A stretch of 64,000 nt of DNA from Hexactinellida sp. DTS-2022. Taxonomy: Eukaryota; Porifera; Hexactinellida. The notes beneath the pieces were generated by a model. That model was given only the letters and a program-made list of their open reading frames with translations, did no database searches and was not told the DNA's origin. Shown here piece by piece: positions 22,799 through 33,959 of this stretch. The DNA is taken from assembly GCA_028753945.1 (NCBI GenBank), contig JAPNXP010000007.1:4092001-4156000 (forward strand), read 5' to 3'. Within the stretch, counting starts at the first letter, position 1. The number at the start of each line of letters is the position of its first letter. The translations under genes and the position numbers were made by a program.

Positions 22799-23294
22799 AG
22801 CCAAAGTCACTTGATGCATTATAAGAAAAACTTTTACACTTAAATATCTAATTTTACACTTAAATATATATTCTCTGTAAATTTCATACTTAGGAATTAT
22901 TATTTGTTTATTTGTAGGATAAATTCCAAAATAGGAGTAGACAATTCCCAACCTTTGAATATATGCAAGACAAATTCCAAAATTTTGCATATAGGACAAA
23001 TTCCGAGAGTTTTGTAGGAAAAATTCAGTTACCCCTGAAATCTAATCCAATTTCAATTGATAGTTAAAGTGAAAATGGGATCTGTCGCTTTCAAATTATA
23101 CCTCCACCCCAAGACGATTCGAGGACTAGTAGGGTTGTCCGCCACTCGGAAACCTAACGTTATGATTAATTAAATTAGTGCTAGTACAATATCTATAAAT
23201 AGATATCACATATATATCTCGGCCCAAATCACTGTAAATGAAGTATAAAATAGTCAAGCAAGTTGGTTTGCATAGAAAATTGGATTTGTCCTAT

Positions 23295-23455
23295 CAATGG
23301 CGGTTCCAGGGGAGTCGCATACGGGGAAAAAATCCTGAGTTAAGACACTCTGTCTCGGCCCTAACCCAGGTTGTTATAATTGAACGGGGCATGTCCGAAT
23401 TATATAAAAAGTCCCTCTAGTAACCGGGGCTGACCAGATCCTGCGACCGTCCCTG
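23295..23455. mobile_element. hAT MITE, 161 bp, diverged ends
   Basis: Left end caatggcggttccagg, right end cctgcgaccgtccctg (imperfect inverted repeats). Flanks tgtcctat (23287-23294) and tgtactat (23456-23463) differ at one base, as expected of an old 8-bp duplication. Confidence 0.65.
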
Positions 23456-23463
23456 TGTACTAT

Positions 23464-24035
23464 AGATAGCTGTTAAAATCTTCAAACTATCATGTTATAT
23501 AATTATATCAATATTGATTTGAACATACTCAAAAAAGAACATAATATGGTTGTCATTGCTGAAGTTGTCCCGGCCGTCCCAAATTTGAAAAAGTGTCCCT
23601 GAGCTTCGAAAGTTTCACTACAGGTATTTTAAAGTAATTTAAGGCCCCGTAAAGACTTAGTAAATCTTATTTTGGCACCAATAATGTGTAAATTCAAATT
23701 TATGCTAGAGACTTGCTTGCATCGGCAAACCTAGTATAATCTGCCAAGGATATTTAAAATATACCACTTTAAAATATTTCCGGGCTCAAATTAATGAATT
23801 TAGGAAGGTTTGTTCCTCTTGTCTATGCCCCTGAGAATACTTGGTACAAACTTTCTTAGCGACTCGATGTCATGCGTATTTTCATCCATAATCGTGAACA
23901 TAAGTGGACAATGCGGACCACGCCAACGATACATACGACGAGCTAACAAGATATTGGGCCAGTACCGTCTTCCAGTGATATAAAAGAGATACCATTGACA
24001 AAATAGAGAGTATTTATAGGCAATAACAACAGCTT
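23464..24035. other. No gene recognised
   Basis: AT-rich; contains tcccggccgtcccaaattt (23568-23586), a possible relic of another hAT MITE end, and no readable ORF. Confidence 0.4.
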
Positions 24036-24360
24036 ATGGATAGCAAGAAACGTAACAATCTGTTTGAAATGAAGTTTCAGGAAGAGTATTCAATCAAACT
24101 AGATAAACTGTTTGACAAGGTTAATGATACGCGGATAACTTAATTATGGTTGGGGAAGGCCGGCAGTTCATGCGCATGGGTCGTTTTGGAAGCATCGGAA
24201 GAATAGCTCAAGGAGGGCGGCGAAAGCAAGGCGGACACTTTGTAAGCATCTAAAAGCAGCTACATTAAAACACCTGTCCACCAGCCAAGAGGTTGTTTCA
24301 GGATTGGGCGACAGCACTGATGAAGACATGAGTGAGATAAGACCGCCACATACAAATTGA
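24036..24360 (+). pseudogene. Unrecognised small gene or exon pair, frameshifted
   Basis: ATG at 24036 opens 35 codons (MDSKKRNNLFEMKFQEEYSI onward), a charged, probably helical segment, stopping at 24141. The overlapping frame from 24139 is open for 73 codons to 24358 and reads VHAHGSFWKHRKNSSRRAAK, then LKHLSTSQEVVSGLGDSTDE and DMSEIRPPHTN. The amino-acid composition is protein-like in both halves and they overlap by only a few bases, consistent with a single frameshift. Another frame (24145 onward, MVGEGRQFMRMGRFG) is open for the same stretch but looks like a shadow. No family recognised. Confidence 0.35.
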
Positions 24361-24769
24361 AGCCTATGCTAATACACATGTTTGATTGAAGAGTATTCAC
24401 GAATATATCAGTTGGTGCAGCAGGAGTGTTCTCACTTAAAGTCATCTAACTTAATTATACTTACTTATATAAATGTAGAATACATAATATGAATGGTGGA
24501 AGTTAGTTCGCGAGGAAGAATGTTCGCGGGGTACAAGAAGTTTATATATTTTTGATTTCCCGTATCCATATGTTTCTAATTTCCACTTACTGTTTGTTAT
24601 CTGAATATCAGTATTATATGTGTTGTTATTTATCAACACACAGAGGTTTCATTTGGCATACAAATTCCTTACATAAGGTAGACTGTAGTAGAGAGACTAT
24701 ACAAATTACAATTTACTTATACTAATCTCTACTGATATCATTTTATTGATTCTGTCTTCATTAAACGAA
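24361..24769. other. No feature recognised
   Basis: AT-rich; small minus-strand frames show no motif. The Helitron array begins at its right edge. Confidence 0.4.
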
Positions 24770-25247
24770 CTAGCGCGCTTCGCTTGCTAAGTCACTTCGC
24801 GACAGAACACAACCAGACACCAACCGCTTCGCGGTTGGTATGTGGTTTACGTATATACTTCTAACATTGATTATAAACAGTAAATAGGCAAAATTAGTCG
24901 ATTTTGTCGACTGATGACGTAATCATGCGATAATGAGTTAGCATATTGGTGATCTGGTGTGATCAACGTGTCCGCATCATTAATGTGCATGCTCGATTAA
25001 ATTTTCAGATTTTTATCTCTTAGAGGGCGCGAATTATGTGGGTTAAGTGAATTTTCAGGGTTTTCGAATGTGACAATGACGTCATAACTCGTCGAGGTGT
25101 GAGAAATTTTGCGTGGAAACCTCAACTTGTGGCGGGTGCCAAAAGTTACCCCAATATGCCAAAAATCAAATTTGGAAACAATCCAGTTTCTTCAATAAAC
25201 TCGGAACATACAAACAATTATATACACAGGTTTGTGTATTAATAGTA
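24770..25247 (-). mobile_element. Helitron family A, fused to family B
   Basis: The 3' terminal hairpins and CTAG at 24770 match the copy at 15781. At its 5' side it joins family B directly: on the minus strand B's CTCG is followed by TACTATTAATACAC, so the first four bases (TCTA) of A are missing at the junction. The first member of the tandem array. Confidence 0.8.
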
Positions 25248-25576
25248 CGAGCCCTTCGGTCTCGGTCGCTTCGCGACGGATCACTCTCTCACAAAGGCCG
25301 GGTCGCGACCTTTGTTCGTTCGTGGTAGACACTACGTGGTACAAATAACGGCCGCTTCGCGGCCTTACCCACCGTGAGGTAGAAAACAGAATAGAGAAAA
25401 GATTTATGTAGTTCAAATAGGAATTTATATTAATGTCACTTATGCATATCTAAATATCTAAACTTATGCATTTCTGTATGTTATTAATAAATCACTAATA
25501 AAACTAACTAAACTGAAATCATGCAGGTGGAGCCAGCAGGTAATCAGCAAACCTCAATATGTGCAGTGAATTTAAT

Positions 25577-26412
25577 CAGGGTTGGAATTTAACCCGGGTT
25601 AAATAGGTTTAGCCCAGCCCAGTGGGTTAAACCCGGGTTAAATGCGGTTAAACCCGGGTTAAATGGGGTTAAACCGGGTGGGGAATTATTAAATAGGTCT
25701 AAAGTGAACACGTAAGTTTTAATAGAGATTAGTTCATTTATCCATACATTGAATCGATAATAACTCATAACTATGATTAATATATTTCCAAACTTAATAA
25801 TTATGTAGAATAATTATACTCAAATTACCAGTCGAAATCGATTGTACCCCTCAATTCACGATAACAAGTGACAAGTTTTGCTGCTTTCTCTAAACCCAAC
25901 CTATTCCGGAGTTTAGTTTGGATAAAGCTAAAATTAGAAAATATCCGCTCAATAGAAGCCGAACTTGCTGGTAGTTTAAGTAGACGAAGGGCTAAGTCGC
26001 TCAATTCTGGATTCACATTTTTATGGGTTTTCTTGATGCATAACCACCATACACATGGGTCTATCTTTTCGAGAAAAGTCTCGCTAAACATGTGACTTGG
26101 AAACGGCATTGCCTCTGCTTCAAATGCGCATAAGTCAACTTGTACTCCCTGCCATTTGCTAGAAACCAATTGATGAGCGGATTCTAAGTGTTCAGTAGCC
26201 ATGCCTCTTCCTCGATACTTAGGATGTAGCAAAATTTCGCTAGAAAATTATACTAATTTAATTAAACTTTAAATATTATCTTTATTATTTGTTTTGAAAC
26301 TCAGCAAGTAAGTGAGAACCTGGTCATTTGACCAGGTTGACCTGGTGAGAACCTGGTCTGGAAATATTCTGCCCAGGTTTGATCTGGTCAGTTTGTTTTA
26401 GTGGCACGGCCC
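25577..26412. mobile_element. hAT sequence inserted in a Helitron unit
   Basis: The right border gtggcacggccctg (26399-26412) is followed exactly by Helitron-B sequence (cttgccatctaaaattg; compare 20970). The left border cagggttggaatttaacc (25577) starts a run of ttaaacccgggtta repeats and is preceded by Helitron-like sequence (cctcaatatgtgcagtg; compare 20718). The two ends differ, so this may be two hAT elements or one with a rearranged left side; no matching 8-bp duplication was found. It contains the transposase remnant at 25825-26232. Confidence 0.55.
25825..26232 (-). pseudogene. hAT transposase C-terminal fragment
   Basis: Open minus-strand frame of 135 codons. The C-terminal 80 residues are a typical hAT dimerisation region: WWLCIKKTHKNVNPELSDLA, then LRLLKLPASSASIERIFSNF, then KLRNRLGLEKAAKLV. 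The catalytic DDE core and BED finger are absent; the frame starts only about 170 bp inside the TIR, so the element has lost its middle. It could at most supply the dimerisation domain. The plus-strand frame here is a shadow. Confidence 0.9.
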
Positions 26413-27609
26413 TGCTTGCCATCTAAAATTGTGGGCGAATCGGATACGAACTAAAAGAATTATTCCCAAATAAGTGCCTTTATGACGTCATAATCCCGTT
26501 ATTTTGTTTCAAAAACCAATAGATCGTTGTCGCAGTACAAAATTACCCAAGAATACAAAATTTTCAGCTTTCTGGGACTCGTAATCTTCCAATCAATTCT
26601 GGACAAACACACACACATACACAAACAAACAAAACATAATATTCCGCTTTTAATTTACTAGCCCTTCGGTCTCGGTCGCTTTGAGACTGTTCGGCGTTTC
26701 ACACCTCATTTGACGACCGCTGCGCGGCCTTACTACTGCTTGAGACTATAATTTAGAATTAGAAATCTATGTGGTGTAATAAATATACTCCTCATAAGTC
26801 CCCTTAATTCAAATAATGTTACACAATTAATTTGTTTGGGAAATTCAAATTCTCATATTAATAGCTCAATAAATTTCTATTGCACGATAAGGATAGCTCG
26901 AATCCAAATAATACTAAAAGAAAAACATGCAATAGAATAGACAAATGATTGATTGGTTAAATGAATTTATTTTCAATTAATCAGATTGCAGCCTCATAAA
27001 ATCTTTCTATTAGGCACAGGCGATTTAGAATAATTGAATAAGTTAGCTAATCCAACAAACCCTCGAATTTAATTGGCTAACATATTTTGTCACCTTCAAA
27101 TGTGAATATTTCTCTTCAAAAACCAATAGATCGTTGTCGCAGTACAAAATTACCCCTGTATACAAATTTTCAGCTTTCTGGGACTCGTAGTCTTTCCAAT
27201 CAATTCTGGACAAACACACAAACAAACAAACACACAACAATTCCTCTTTTTATATACGAGCCCTTGGGTCTCGGTCGCTTCGCGACGGATCACTCTCTCA
27301 CAATAGTCGCGAAGGGACTTTTGTTCGTTCGTATTATGGCACTACGCGATACAATTAATGGCCGCTTCGCAGGCTTTCCCTTCCCAAAAGCAATCACATT
27401 AATAATGAGTTTTAATAGCTCAATAAATTTCAGTTGCACGATAAGAAAGCTCGAATTAAAATAATACTAAAAGAAAAACAGGCAATAGAATAGACTAATG
27501 ATTGATTGGTTAGATGAATTTATTTTCAATCAATCAGATTGCAGCCTCAAAAAATATTTCTATTATGCACAATCTATTTATACTAATTGATGAAATCTGC
27601 TAATTCATA

Positions 27610-30600
27610 CTAACAAACCCTCGAATTTAATTGGCTAACATATTTTGTCACCTTCAAATGTGAATATTTCTCTTCAAAAACCAATAGATCGTTGTCGCAG
27701 TACAAAATTACCCCTGTATACAAATTTTCAGCTTTCTGGGACTCGTAGTCTTTCCAATTAATTCTGGACAAACACACAAACAAACAAACAAACAAACACA
27801 CAAACAACAATTCCTCTTTTTATATACGAGCCCTTCGGTCTCGGTCGCTTCGCGACAGATCACTTTCTCACAAAAGTCGCTTTGCGACTTTTGTTCGTTC
27901 GTATTAGGCACTACGCAATAGAATTAACGGCCGCTTCGCGGCCTTTCCCTTCCCAAAAGCAATCACATTAATAATGAGTTTTAATAGCTCAATAAATTTC
28001 AGTTGCACGATAAGAAAGCTCGAATTAAAATAATACTAAAAGAAAAACAGGCAATAGAATAGACAAATGATTGATTGGTTAAATGAATTTATTTTCAATC
28101 AATCAAATTGCAGCCTCAGAAAATATTTTTATTATGCACAATCTATTTATACTAATTGATGAAATCTGCTAATCCATACTAACAAACCCTCGAATTTAAT
28201 TGGCTAACATATTTTGCAACCTTCAAATGTGAATATTTCTCTTCAAAAACCAATAGATCGTTGTCGCAGTATAAAATTACCCCTGTATACAAATTTTAAG
28301 CTTTCTGGGACTCGTAGTCTTTCCAATTAATTCTGTACAAACAAACAAACAAACACACAAACAAACAACAATTCCTCTTTTTATATACGAGCCCTTCGGT
28401 CTCGGTCGCTTCGCGAAGGATCACTCTCTCACAAAAGTCGCTTCGCGACTTTTGTTCGTTCGTGTTAGGCATTACGCAATACAATTAACGGCCGCTTCGC
28501 GGCCTTTCCCTCCCCAAAAGCAATAATATTAATAATGAGTTTTAATAGCTTAATAAATTTCAGTTGCACGATAAGAAAGCTCGAATCAAAATAATACTAA
28601 AAGAAAAACAGGCAATAGAATAGACAAATGATTGATTGGTTAAATGAATTTATTTTCAATCAATCAAATTGGAGCCTCAGAAAATATTTCTATTATGCAC
28701 AGGCTATTTATACTAATTGATGAAATCTGCTAATCCATACTAACAAACCCTCGAATTTAATTGGCTAACATATTTTGTCACCTTCAAATGTGAATATTTC
28801 TCTTCAAAAACCAATAGATCGTTGTCGCAGTATAAAATTACCCCTGTATAAAAATTTTCAGCTTTCTGGGACTCGTAGTCTTTCCAATTAATTCTGGACA
28901 AACAAACAAACACACAAACAAACACACAACAATTCCTCTTTTTATATACGAGCCCTTCGGTCTCGGTCGCTTCGCGACGGATCACTCTCTCACAAAAGTC
29001 GCTTCGCTACTTTTGTTCGTTCGTGTTAGGCACTACTCGATATAATTAACTGCCGCTTCGCGGCCTTTCCCTCCCCAAAAAGCAATCACATTAATAATGA
29101 GTTTTATTAGCTCAATAAATTTGAGTTGCACGATAAGAAAGCTCGAATCAAAATAATACTAAAAGAAAAACAGGCAATAGAATAGACAAATGATTGATTG
29201 GTTAAACGAATTTATTTTCAATCAATCAGATTGCAGCCTCATAAAATATTTCTATTATGCACAATCTATTTATACTAATTGATGAAATCTGCAAATCCAT
29301 ACTAACAAACCCTCGAATTTAATTGGCTAACATATTTTGTCACCTTCAAATGTGAATATTTCTCTTCAAAAACCAATAGATCGTTGTCGCAGTACAAAAT
29401 TACCCCTGTATACAAATTTTCAGCTTTCTGGGACTCGTAGTCTTTCCAATTAATTCTGGACAAACACACAAACAAACAAACAAACAAACACACAAACAAC
29501 AATTCCTCTTTTTATATACGAGCCCTTCGGTCTCGGTCGCTTCGCGACAGATCACTTTCTCACAAAAGTCGCTTTGCGACTTTTGTTCGTTCGTATTAGG
29601 CACTACGCGATAGAATTAACGGCCGCTTCGCGGCCTTTCCCTTCCCAAAAGCAATCACATTAATAATGAGTTTTAATAGCTCAATAAATTTCAGTTGCAC
29701 GATAAGAAAGCTCGAATTAAAATAATACTAAAAGAAAAACAGGCAATAGAATAGACAAATGATTGATTGGTTAAATGAATTTATTTTCAATCAATCAAAT
29801 TGCAGCCTCAGAAAATATTTTTATTATGCACAATCTATTTATACTAATTGATGAAATCTGCTAATCCATACTAACAAACCCTCGAATTTAATTGGCTAAC
29901 ATATTTTGCAACCTTCAAATGTGAATATTTCTCTTCAAAAACCAATAGATCGTTGTCGCAGTATAAAATTACCCCTGTATACAAATTTTAAGCTTTCTGG
30001 GACTCGTAGTCTTTCCAATTAATTCTGTACAAACAAACAAACAAACACACAAACAAACAACAATTCCTCTTTTTATATACGAGCCCTTCGGTCTCGGTCG
30101 CTTCGCGAAGGATCACTCTCTCACAAAAGTCGCTTCGCGACTTTTGTTCGTTCGTGTTAGGCATTACGCAATACAATTAACGGCCGCTTCGCGGCCTTTC
30201 CCTCCCCAAAAGCAATAATATTAATAATGAGTTTTAATAGCTTAATAAATTTCAGTTGCACGATAAGAAAGCTCGAATCAAAATAATACTAAAAGAAAAA
30301 CAGGCAATAGAATAGACAAATGATTGATTGGTTAAATGAATTTATTTTCAATCAATCAAATTGGAGCCTCAGAAAATATTTCTATTATGCACAGGCTATT
30401 TATACTAATTGATGAAATCTGCTAATCCATACTAACAAACCCTCGAATTTAATTGGCTAACATATTTTGTCACCTTCAAATGTGAATATTTCTCTTCAAA
30501 AACCAATAGATCGTTGTCGCAGTATAAAATTACCCCTGTATAAAAATTTTCAGCTTTCTGGGACTCGTAGTCTTTCCAATTAATTCTGGACAAACAAACA

Positions 30601-30993
30601 AACACACAAACAAACACACAACAATTCCTCTTTTTATATACGAGCCCTTCGGTCTCGGTCGCTTCGCGACGGATCACTCTCTCACAAAAGTCGCTTCGCT
30701 ACTTTTGTTCGTTCGTGTTAGGCACTACTCGATATAATTAACTGCCGCTTCGCGGCCTTTCCCTCCCCAAAAAGCAATCACATTAATAATGAGTTTTATT
30801 AGCTCAATAAATTTGAGTTGCACGATAAGAAAGCTCGAATCAAAATAATACTAAAAGAAAAACAGGCAATAGAATAGACAAATGATTGATTGGTTAAACG
30901 AATTTATTTTCAATCAATCAGATTGCAGCCTCATAAAATATTTCTATTATGCACAATCTATTTATACTAATTGATGAAATCTGCAAATCCATA
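27610..30993 (-). repeat. 1,692-bp higher-order duplication in the Helitron array
   Basis: Three consecutive units (27827, 28388, 28949) recur at an exact offset of 1,692 bp (29519, 30080, 30641). Small reading frames at 27610, 27708, 28296 and 28740 recur unchanged at 29302, 29400, 29988 and 30432. I noted one substitution (gcaata/gcgata near 27907/29599). Neighbouring units within a block differ much more. Confidence 0.9.
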
Positions 30994-31761
30994 CTAACAA
31001 ACCCTCGAATTTAATTGGCTAACATATTTTGTCACCTTCAAATGTGAATATTTCTCTTCAAAAACCAATAGATCGTTATCGCAGTACAAAATTACCCCTG
31101 TATAAAAAATTTCAGCTTTCTGGGACTCGTAGTCTTTCCAATCAATTCTGGACAAACACACACACAAACAAACACACAAACAACAATTCCTCTTTTTATA
31201 TACGAGCCCTTCGGTCTCGGTCGCTTCGCGACGGATCACTCTCTCACAAAAGTCGCTTCGCGACTTTTGTTCGTTCGTGTTAGGCACTACGCGACACAAT
31301 TAACGGCCGCTTCGCGGCCTTTCCCTCCCCAAAAGCAATCACATTAATAATGAGTTTTCTCAATAAATTTCAGTTGCACGATAAGAAAGCTCGAATCAAA
31401 ATAATACTAAAAGAAAAACAGGCAATAGAATAGACAAATGATTGATTGTTTAAATGAATTAATTTTCAATCAATCAAATTGGAGCCTCAGAAAATATTTC
31501 TATTATGCACAATCTATTTATACTAATTGAAGAAATCTGCTAATCCATACTAATAAAGCCTCGAATTTAATTGGCTAACATATTTTGTCACCTTCAAATG
31601 TAAATATTTCTCTTCAAAAACCAATAGATCGTTGTCGCAGTACAAAATTACCCCTGTATACAAATTTTCAGCTTTCTGGGACTCGTAGTCTTTCCAATCA
31701 ATTCTGGACAAACACACAAACAAACAAACAAACAAACACACAACAATTCCTCTTTTAATAT

Positions 31762-31842
<81 letters not shown>

Positions 31843-31848
31843 TAGATA
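31762..31848. repeat. GATA microsatellite
   Basis: About 20 gata units with two gatata interruptions, touching the 5' end of the last Helitron unit. Confidence 0.95.
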
Positions 31849-31980
31849 AAGAGAAACAAGTATAAATATGTATAATGCCTCAATATTGGGGTTTATCTAT
31901 ACGCTAAACCACGTTTCTGATTGGGTATCTTATTGGGTGAGTGAAAAATGGGGCATATGCAAGGTTAGGATACATACATG

Positions 31981-33865
31981 ATATCTTCCCACTTCGTCAA
32001 TTCTCATTTCGTCAATTCCCATTTTGTCAATTCCCATATCGTCAATTTCATATTTCGTCAATTCCCATTTCGTCAACGTTGACTAAATGGGAACTTGTAT
32101 ACACATAATAGTTTATGTATAACGCTCAAAAACAATTGTTCAATGGTGAATAGTTACCTTTGTCACCTACTGGGGCTTCACCGATGGTTATTTTCTTATA
32201 TAATCAGTGTACAAGCAATGAAAGTATATCTTGCTAATTGTTATAAAATATATTTACCTGGTTTGCATGTTCGCCGAGACGACAAAGGGAAAACGTGCAG
32301 TAATCCATGAAGGATATCTGTATCAGAAAATTCGAGTTAATGGTCCTAAGTCATGGTGGAGATGTCAAGATAGGAGCTGTAATGGGAGGATAAGTATGGA
32401 TGATGACATTGTGATTAACGTGTCAGGAATTCATCATCATCCTCCCAATATGGCGAAGATTACTGCACAGACTGTAATAAGAAAAATGAGAAAAAGAGCT
32501 ATTGAAGAAACTACATCAATCCCTAAAATATATGCTGAAGAAATAGCGGCTGTTTCAGGGTATGAAGGAGTCGAACATTCAGAATTAGCGATCAATTTAC
32601 CACAGTTTCCCGCTATAAAATCGTCACTTTATCGAGGCCGGATGACAAAATATCCTTCACTACCACAAACTATTCAAGATATTACTTTTGGTGGTGATTG
32701 GACTCGTACTATTCAAGGGGAAGACATGCTTCTTGCAGACTCTGGTGAGAATGATCCTGAAAGAATTATAATGTTTGCAACAAAGAAAAATTTGGAAATA
32801 TTATGTAACTCGGACTGTATTTATCTCGATGGAACTTTCAAATCATGTCCAGATTTATTTTATCAGCTCTTCACTCTCCATGCTTTCGTAGAGGGGAAAC
32901 AATTCCCGTTTGTTTATGTTCTTCTACCTGGAAAGACAAGAATTTTATATGATCGAATGTTTCATATGCTGAAAGAAGCTTGTTGGAATAGCAACTTTCA
33001 AATGAATCCAAAGAGAATAATGTCAGACTTTGAAAGTTCTTTGATCCCATCAATTGCAATTCAATTTCCAGGATCCAAGCATAAAGGTTGTTTTTATCAT
33101 TTTTCTCAAGCAATCTGGAGGAAAGTTCAAAGTCTAGGTTATCAAACCGAGTACTTGAACAATGATCAATTTAGGGTATTTATACGAGAGATGATGGCAC
33201 TTGCTTTCATTCCTGAGTGGGAAGTAAGCATTGCGTTCCAGTCACTTTGTGCAGATACACCTGAGGGCCTCAATGTTGGCGAATTTATAGATTATATGGA
33301 CAGGACGTGGATAAATGGAACGTTCAAACCTGATTTGTGGAAAGTTTTCGACTCGAATGGACCTCGCACAAATAACCATCTAGAGGGATGGCACAATAGA
33401 TTGAACAGCTTTTTGGGAAGGCGGCATCCTAATATTTATCAATTGATGCAATTTATTACAAAAGAACAAGCTGTAATTGATATTGAAATTATCCAACTAC
33501 AAGCTGGTGCACTAGCTCCACCAAAGAAGAAGATGTACATTGCACTAGAATGTAGGATTGAAAATTTACGTCAGAAATATACGCGCGGTGAATTGGATAT
33601 CGATGAATATTTGCTCAGGATAGCAAATAATTTAGCAAATAGATAATTGATATTTTGAGTGTTTTGTTGAGTTGTGTTAACGTGTTTTCTCAAGAATTAT
33701 TAACCTATTTGAGTTTACTTGTAGTCTAGTAATTATGTCCCATTTCGTCAACGTTGACGAAGTGGGAATTGAAGAAATAGCAAGTTGACAAAATGGGAAT
33801 TGACGAAGTGAGAATTGGCGAAATAGGAATTGACGAAGTGCGAATTGACGAAGTGGGAATAATTC
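31981..33865 (+). mobile_element. Complete autonomous MULE element, 1,885 bp
   Basis: Perfect 9-bp duplication acatacatg at 31972-31980 and 33866-33874. Both termini are arrays of a 15-16-bp motif, ttcgtcaattcccat on the left (31988-32096) and atgggaattgacgaa on the right (33738-33860), inverted relative to each other. One intact transposase gene lies between. The architecture is complete and the gene has no stop, so it is probably young or active. Confidence 0.92.
32267..33646 (+). CDS. MULE transposase, FLYWCH finger plus DDE core, intact
   Basis: The first ATG of the frame is at 32267 (MFAETTKGKRAVIHEGYLYQ), giving 459 residues; bases upstream in the same frame begin only with TTG. Residues about 5-60 form a FLYWCH-type zinc finger (SWWRCQDRSCNGRIS, then GIHHHPPN). 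The MULE core follows: the first catalytic Asp in YLDGTFK (about residue 188), the second in MSDFESS (about 254), the C/H motif GCFYHF (about 275), and a candidate catalytic Glu in RTNNHLEGWHNRLN (about 373), with MALAFIPEWEV between. The C-terminus is helical and basic (PPKKKMYIALECRIENLRQK). It cuts and pastes the element flanked by the ttcgtcaattcccat termini. Two dead relatives occur nearby (2651 and 33960), with different sequence. No intron is needed. Confidence 0.93.
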   Translation: MFAETTKGKRAVIHEGYLYQKIRVNGPKSWWRCQDRSCNGRISMDDDIVINVSGIHHHPPNMAKITAQTVIRKMRKRAIEETTSIPKIYAEEIAAVSGYEGVEHSELAINLPQFPAIKSSLYRGRMTKYPSLPQTIQDITFGGDWTRTIQGEDMLLADSGENDPERIIMFATKKNLEILCNSDCIYLDGTFKSCPDLFYQLFTLHAFVEGKQFPFVYVLLPGKTRILYDRMFHMLKEACWNSNFQMNPKRIMSDFESSLIPSIAIQFPGSKHKGCFYHFSQAIWRKVQSLGYQTEYLNNDQFRVFIREMMALAFIPEWEVSIAFQSLCADTPEGLNVGEFIDYMDRTWINGTFKPDLWKVFDSNGPRTNNHLEGWHNRLNSFLGRRHPNIYQLMQFITKEQAVIDIEIIQLQAGALAPPKKKMYIALECRIENLRQKYTRGELDIDEYLLRIANNLANR

Positions 33866-33959
33866 ACATACATGTAATGATATTATAGTTAACCTGATCA
33901 ACAATCCGAAATAGAACTAGCTCATACACACGCGCACTCACAAGATCGTATTAAGTTGT

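Larger units (their letters stand above)
18650..23030 (+). mobile_element. Decayed MULE element, split by later insertions
   Basis: Left border 18650-19080 holds direct copies of ggaatttgtcctac and tattcaaaggttgg; right border 22890-23030 holds the same words inverted, giving a MULE with tandem-repeat termini. Transposase remnants lie at 21545-22370. Inside it sit a hAT MITE (18840-18991), a hairpin unit (19096-20222), a pogo-type MITE (20402-20587), Helitron-B sequence (20700-21542) and another hAT MITE (22385-22798). The same termini occur at 2186-2400. Confidence 0.65.
25248..31766 (-). mobile_element. Head-to-tail tandem array of Helitron family B
   Basis: Unit 3' ends (plus-strand cgagcccttcggtctcgg or ctagcccttcgg) occur at 25248, 26658, 27257, 27827, 28388, 28949, 29519, 30080, 30641 and 31203; from 27257 the spacing is 561-570 bp. 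Each unit has GC hairpins (tcggtcgcttcgcgac, aaaagtcgcttcgcgacttt, cggccgcttcgcggcc), an AT-rich body and a CA/AAAC-rich 5' region ending in acaacaattcctcttttt. Only the outermost 5' end (31766) keeps the complete TCTATATATTAAAAG start preceded by A; inner junctions read CTCG|TATATAAAAAGAGG. The minus-strand small ORFs repeat because the units repeat; no Rep/helicase is present. Confidence 0.85.

Noticed and set aside
25577-26412. A single hAT element with matching TIRs spanning both borders
   Set aside because: The two ends (cagggttggaattt and cagggccgtgccac) are not inverted copies beyond CAGGG and no 8-bp duplication matches, so one clean insertion is unproven.
27043-31741. Repeated minus-strand frames with VCLFVCLSRINWKDYESQKA
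   Set aside because: They recur because the Helitron unit is tandemly repeated. They start in the CA-rich 5' region, have no conserved domain and vary in frame between copies.
24770-31766. Regularly spaced repeats that could suggest a CRISPR array
   Set aside because: Units are 561-570 bp with Helitron ends; no short direct repeats with unique spacers, no cas genes, and the sequence is eukaryotic.
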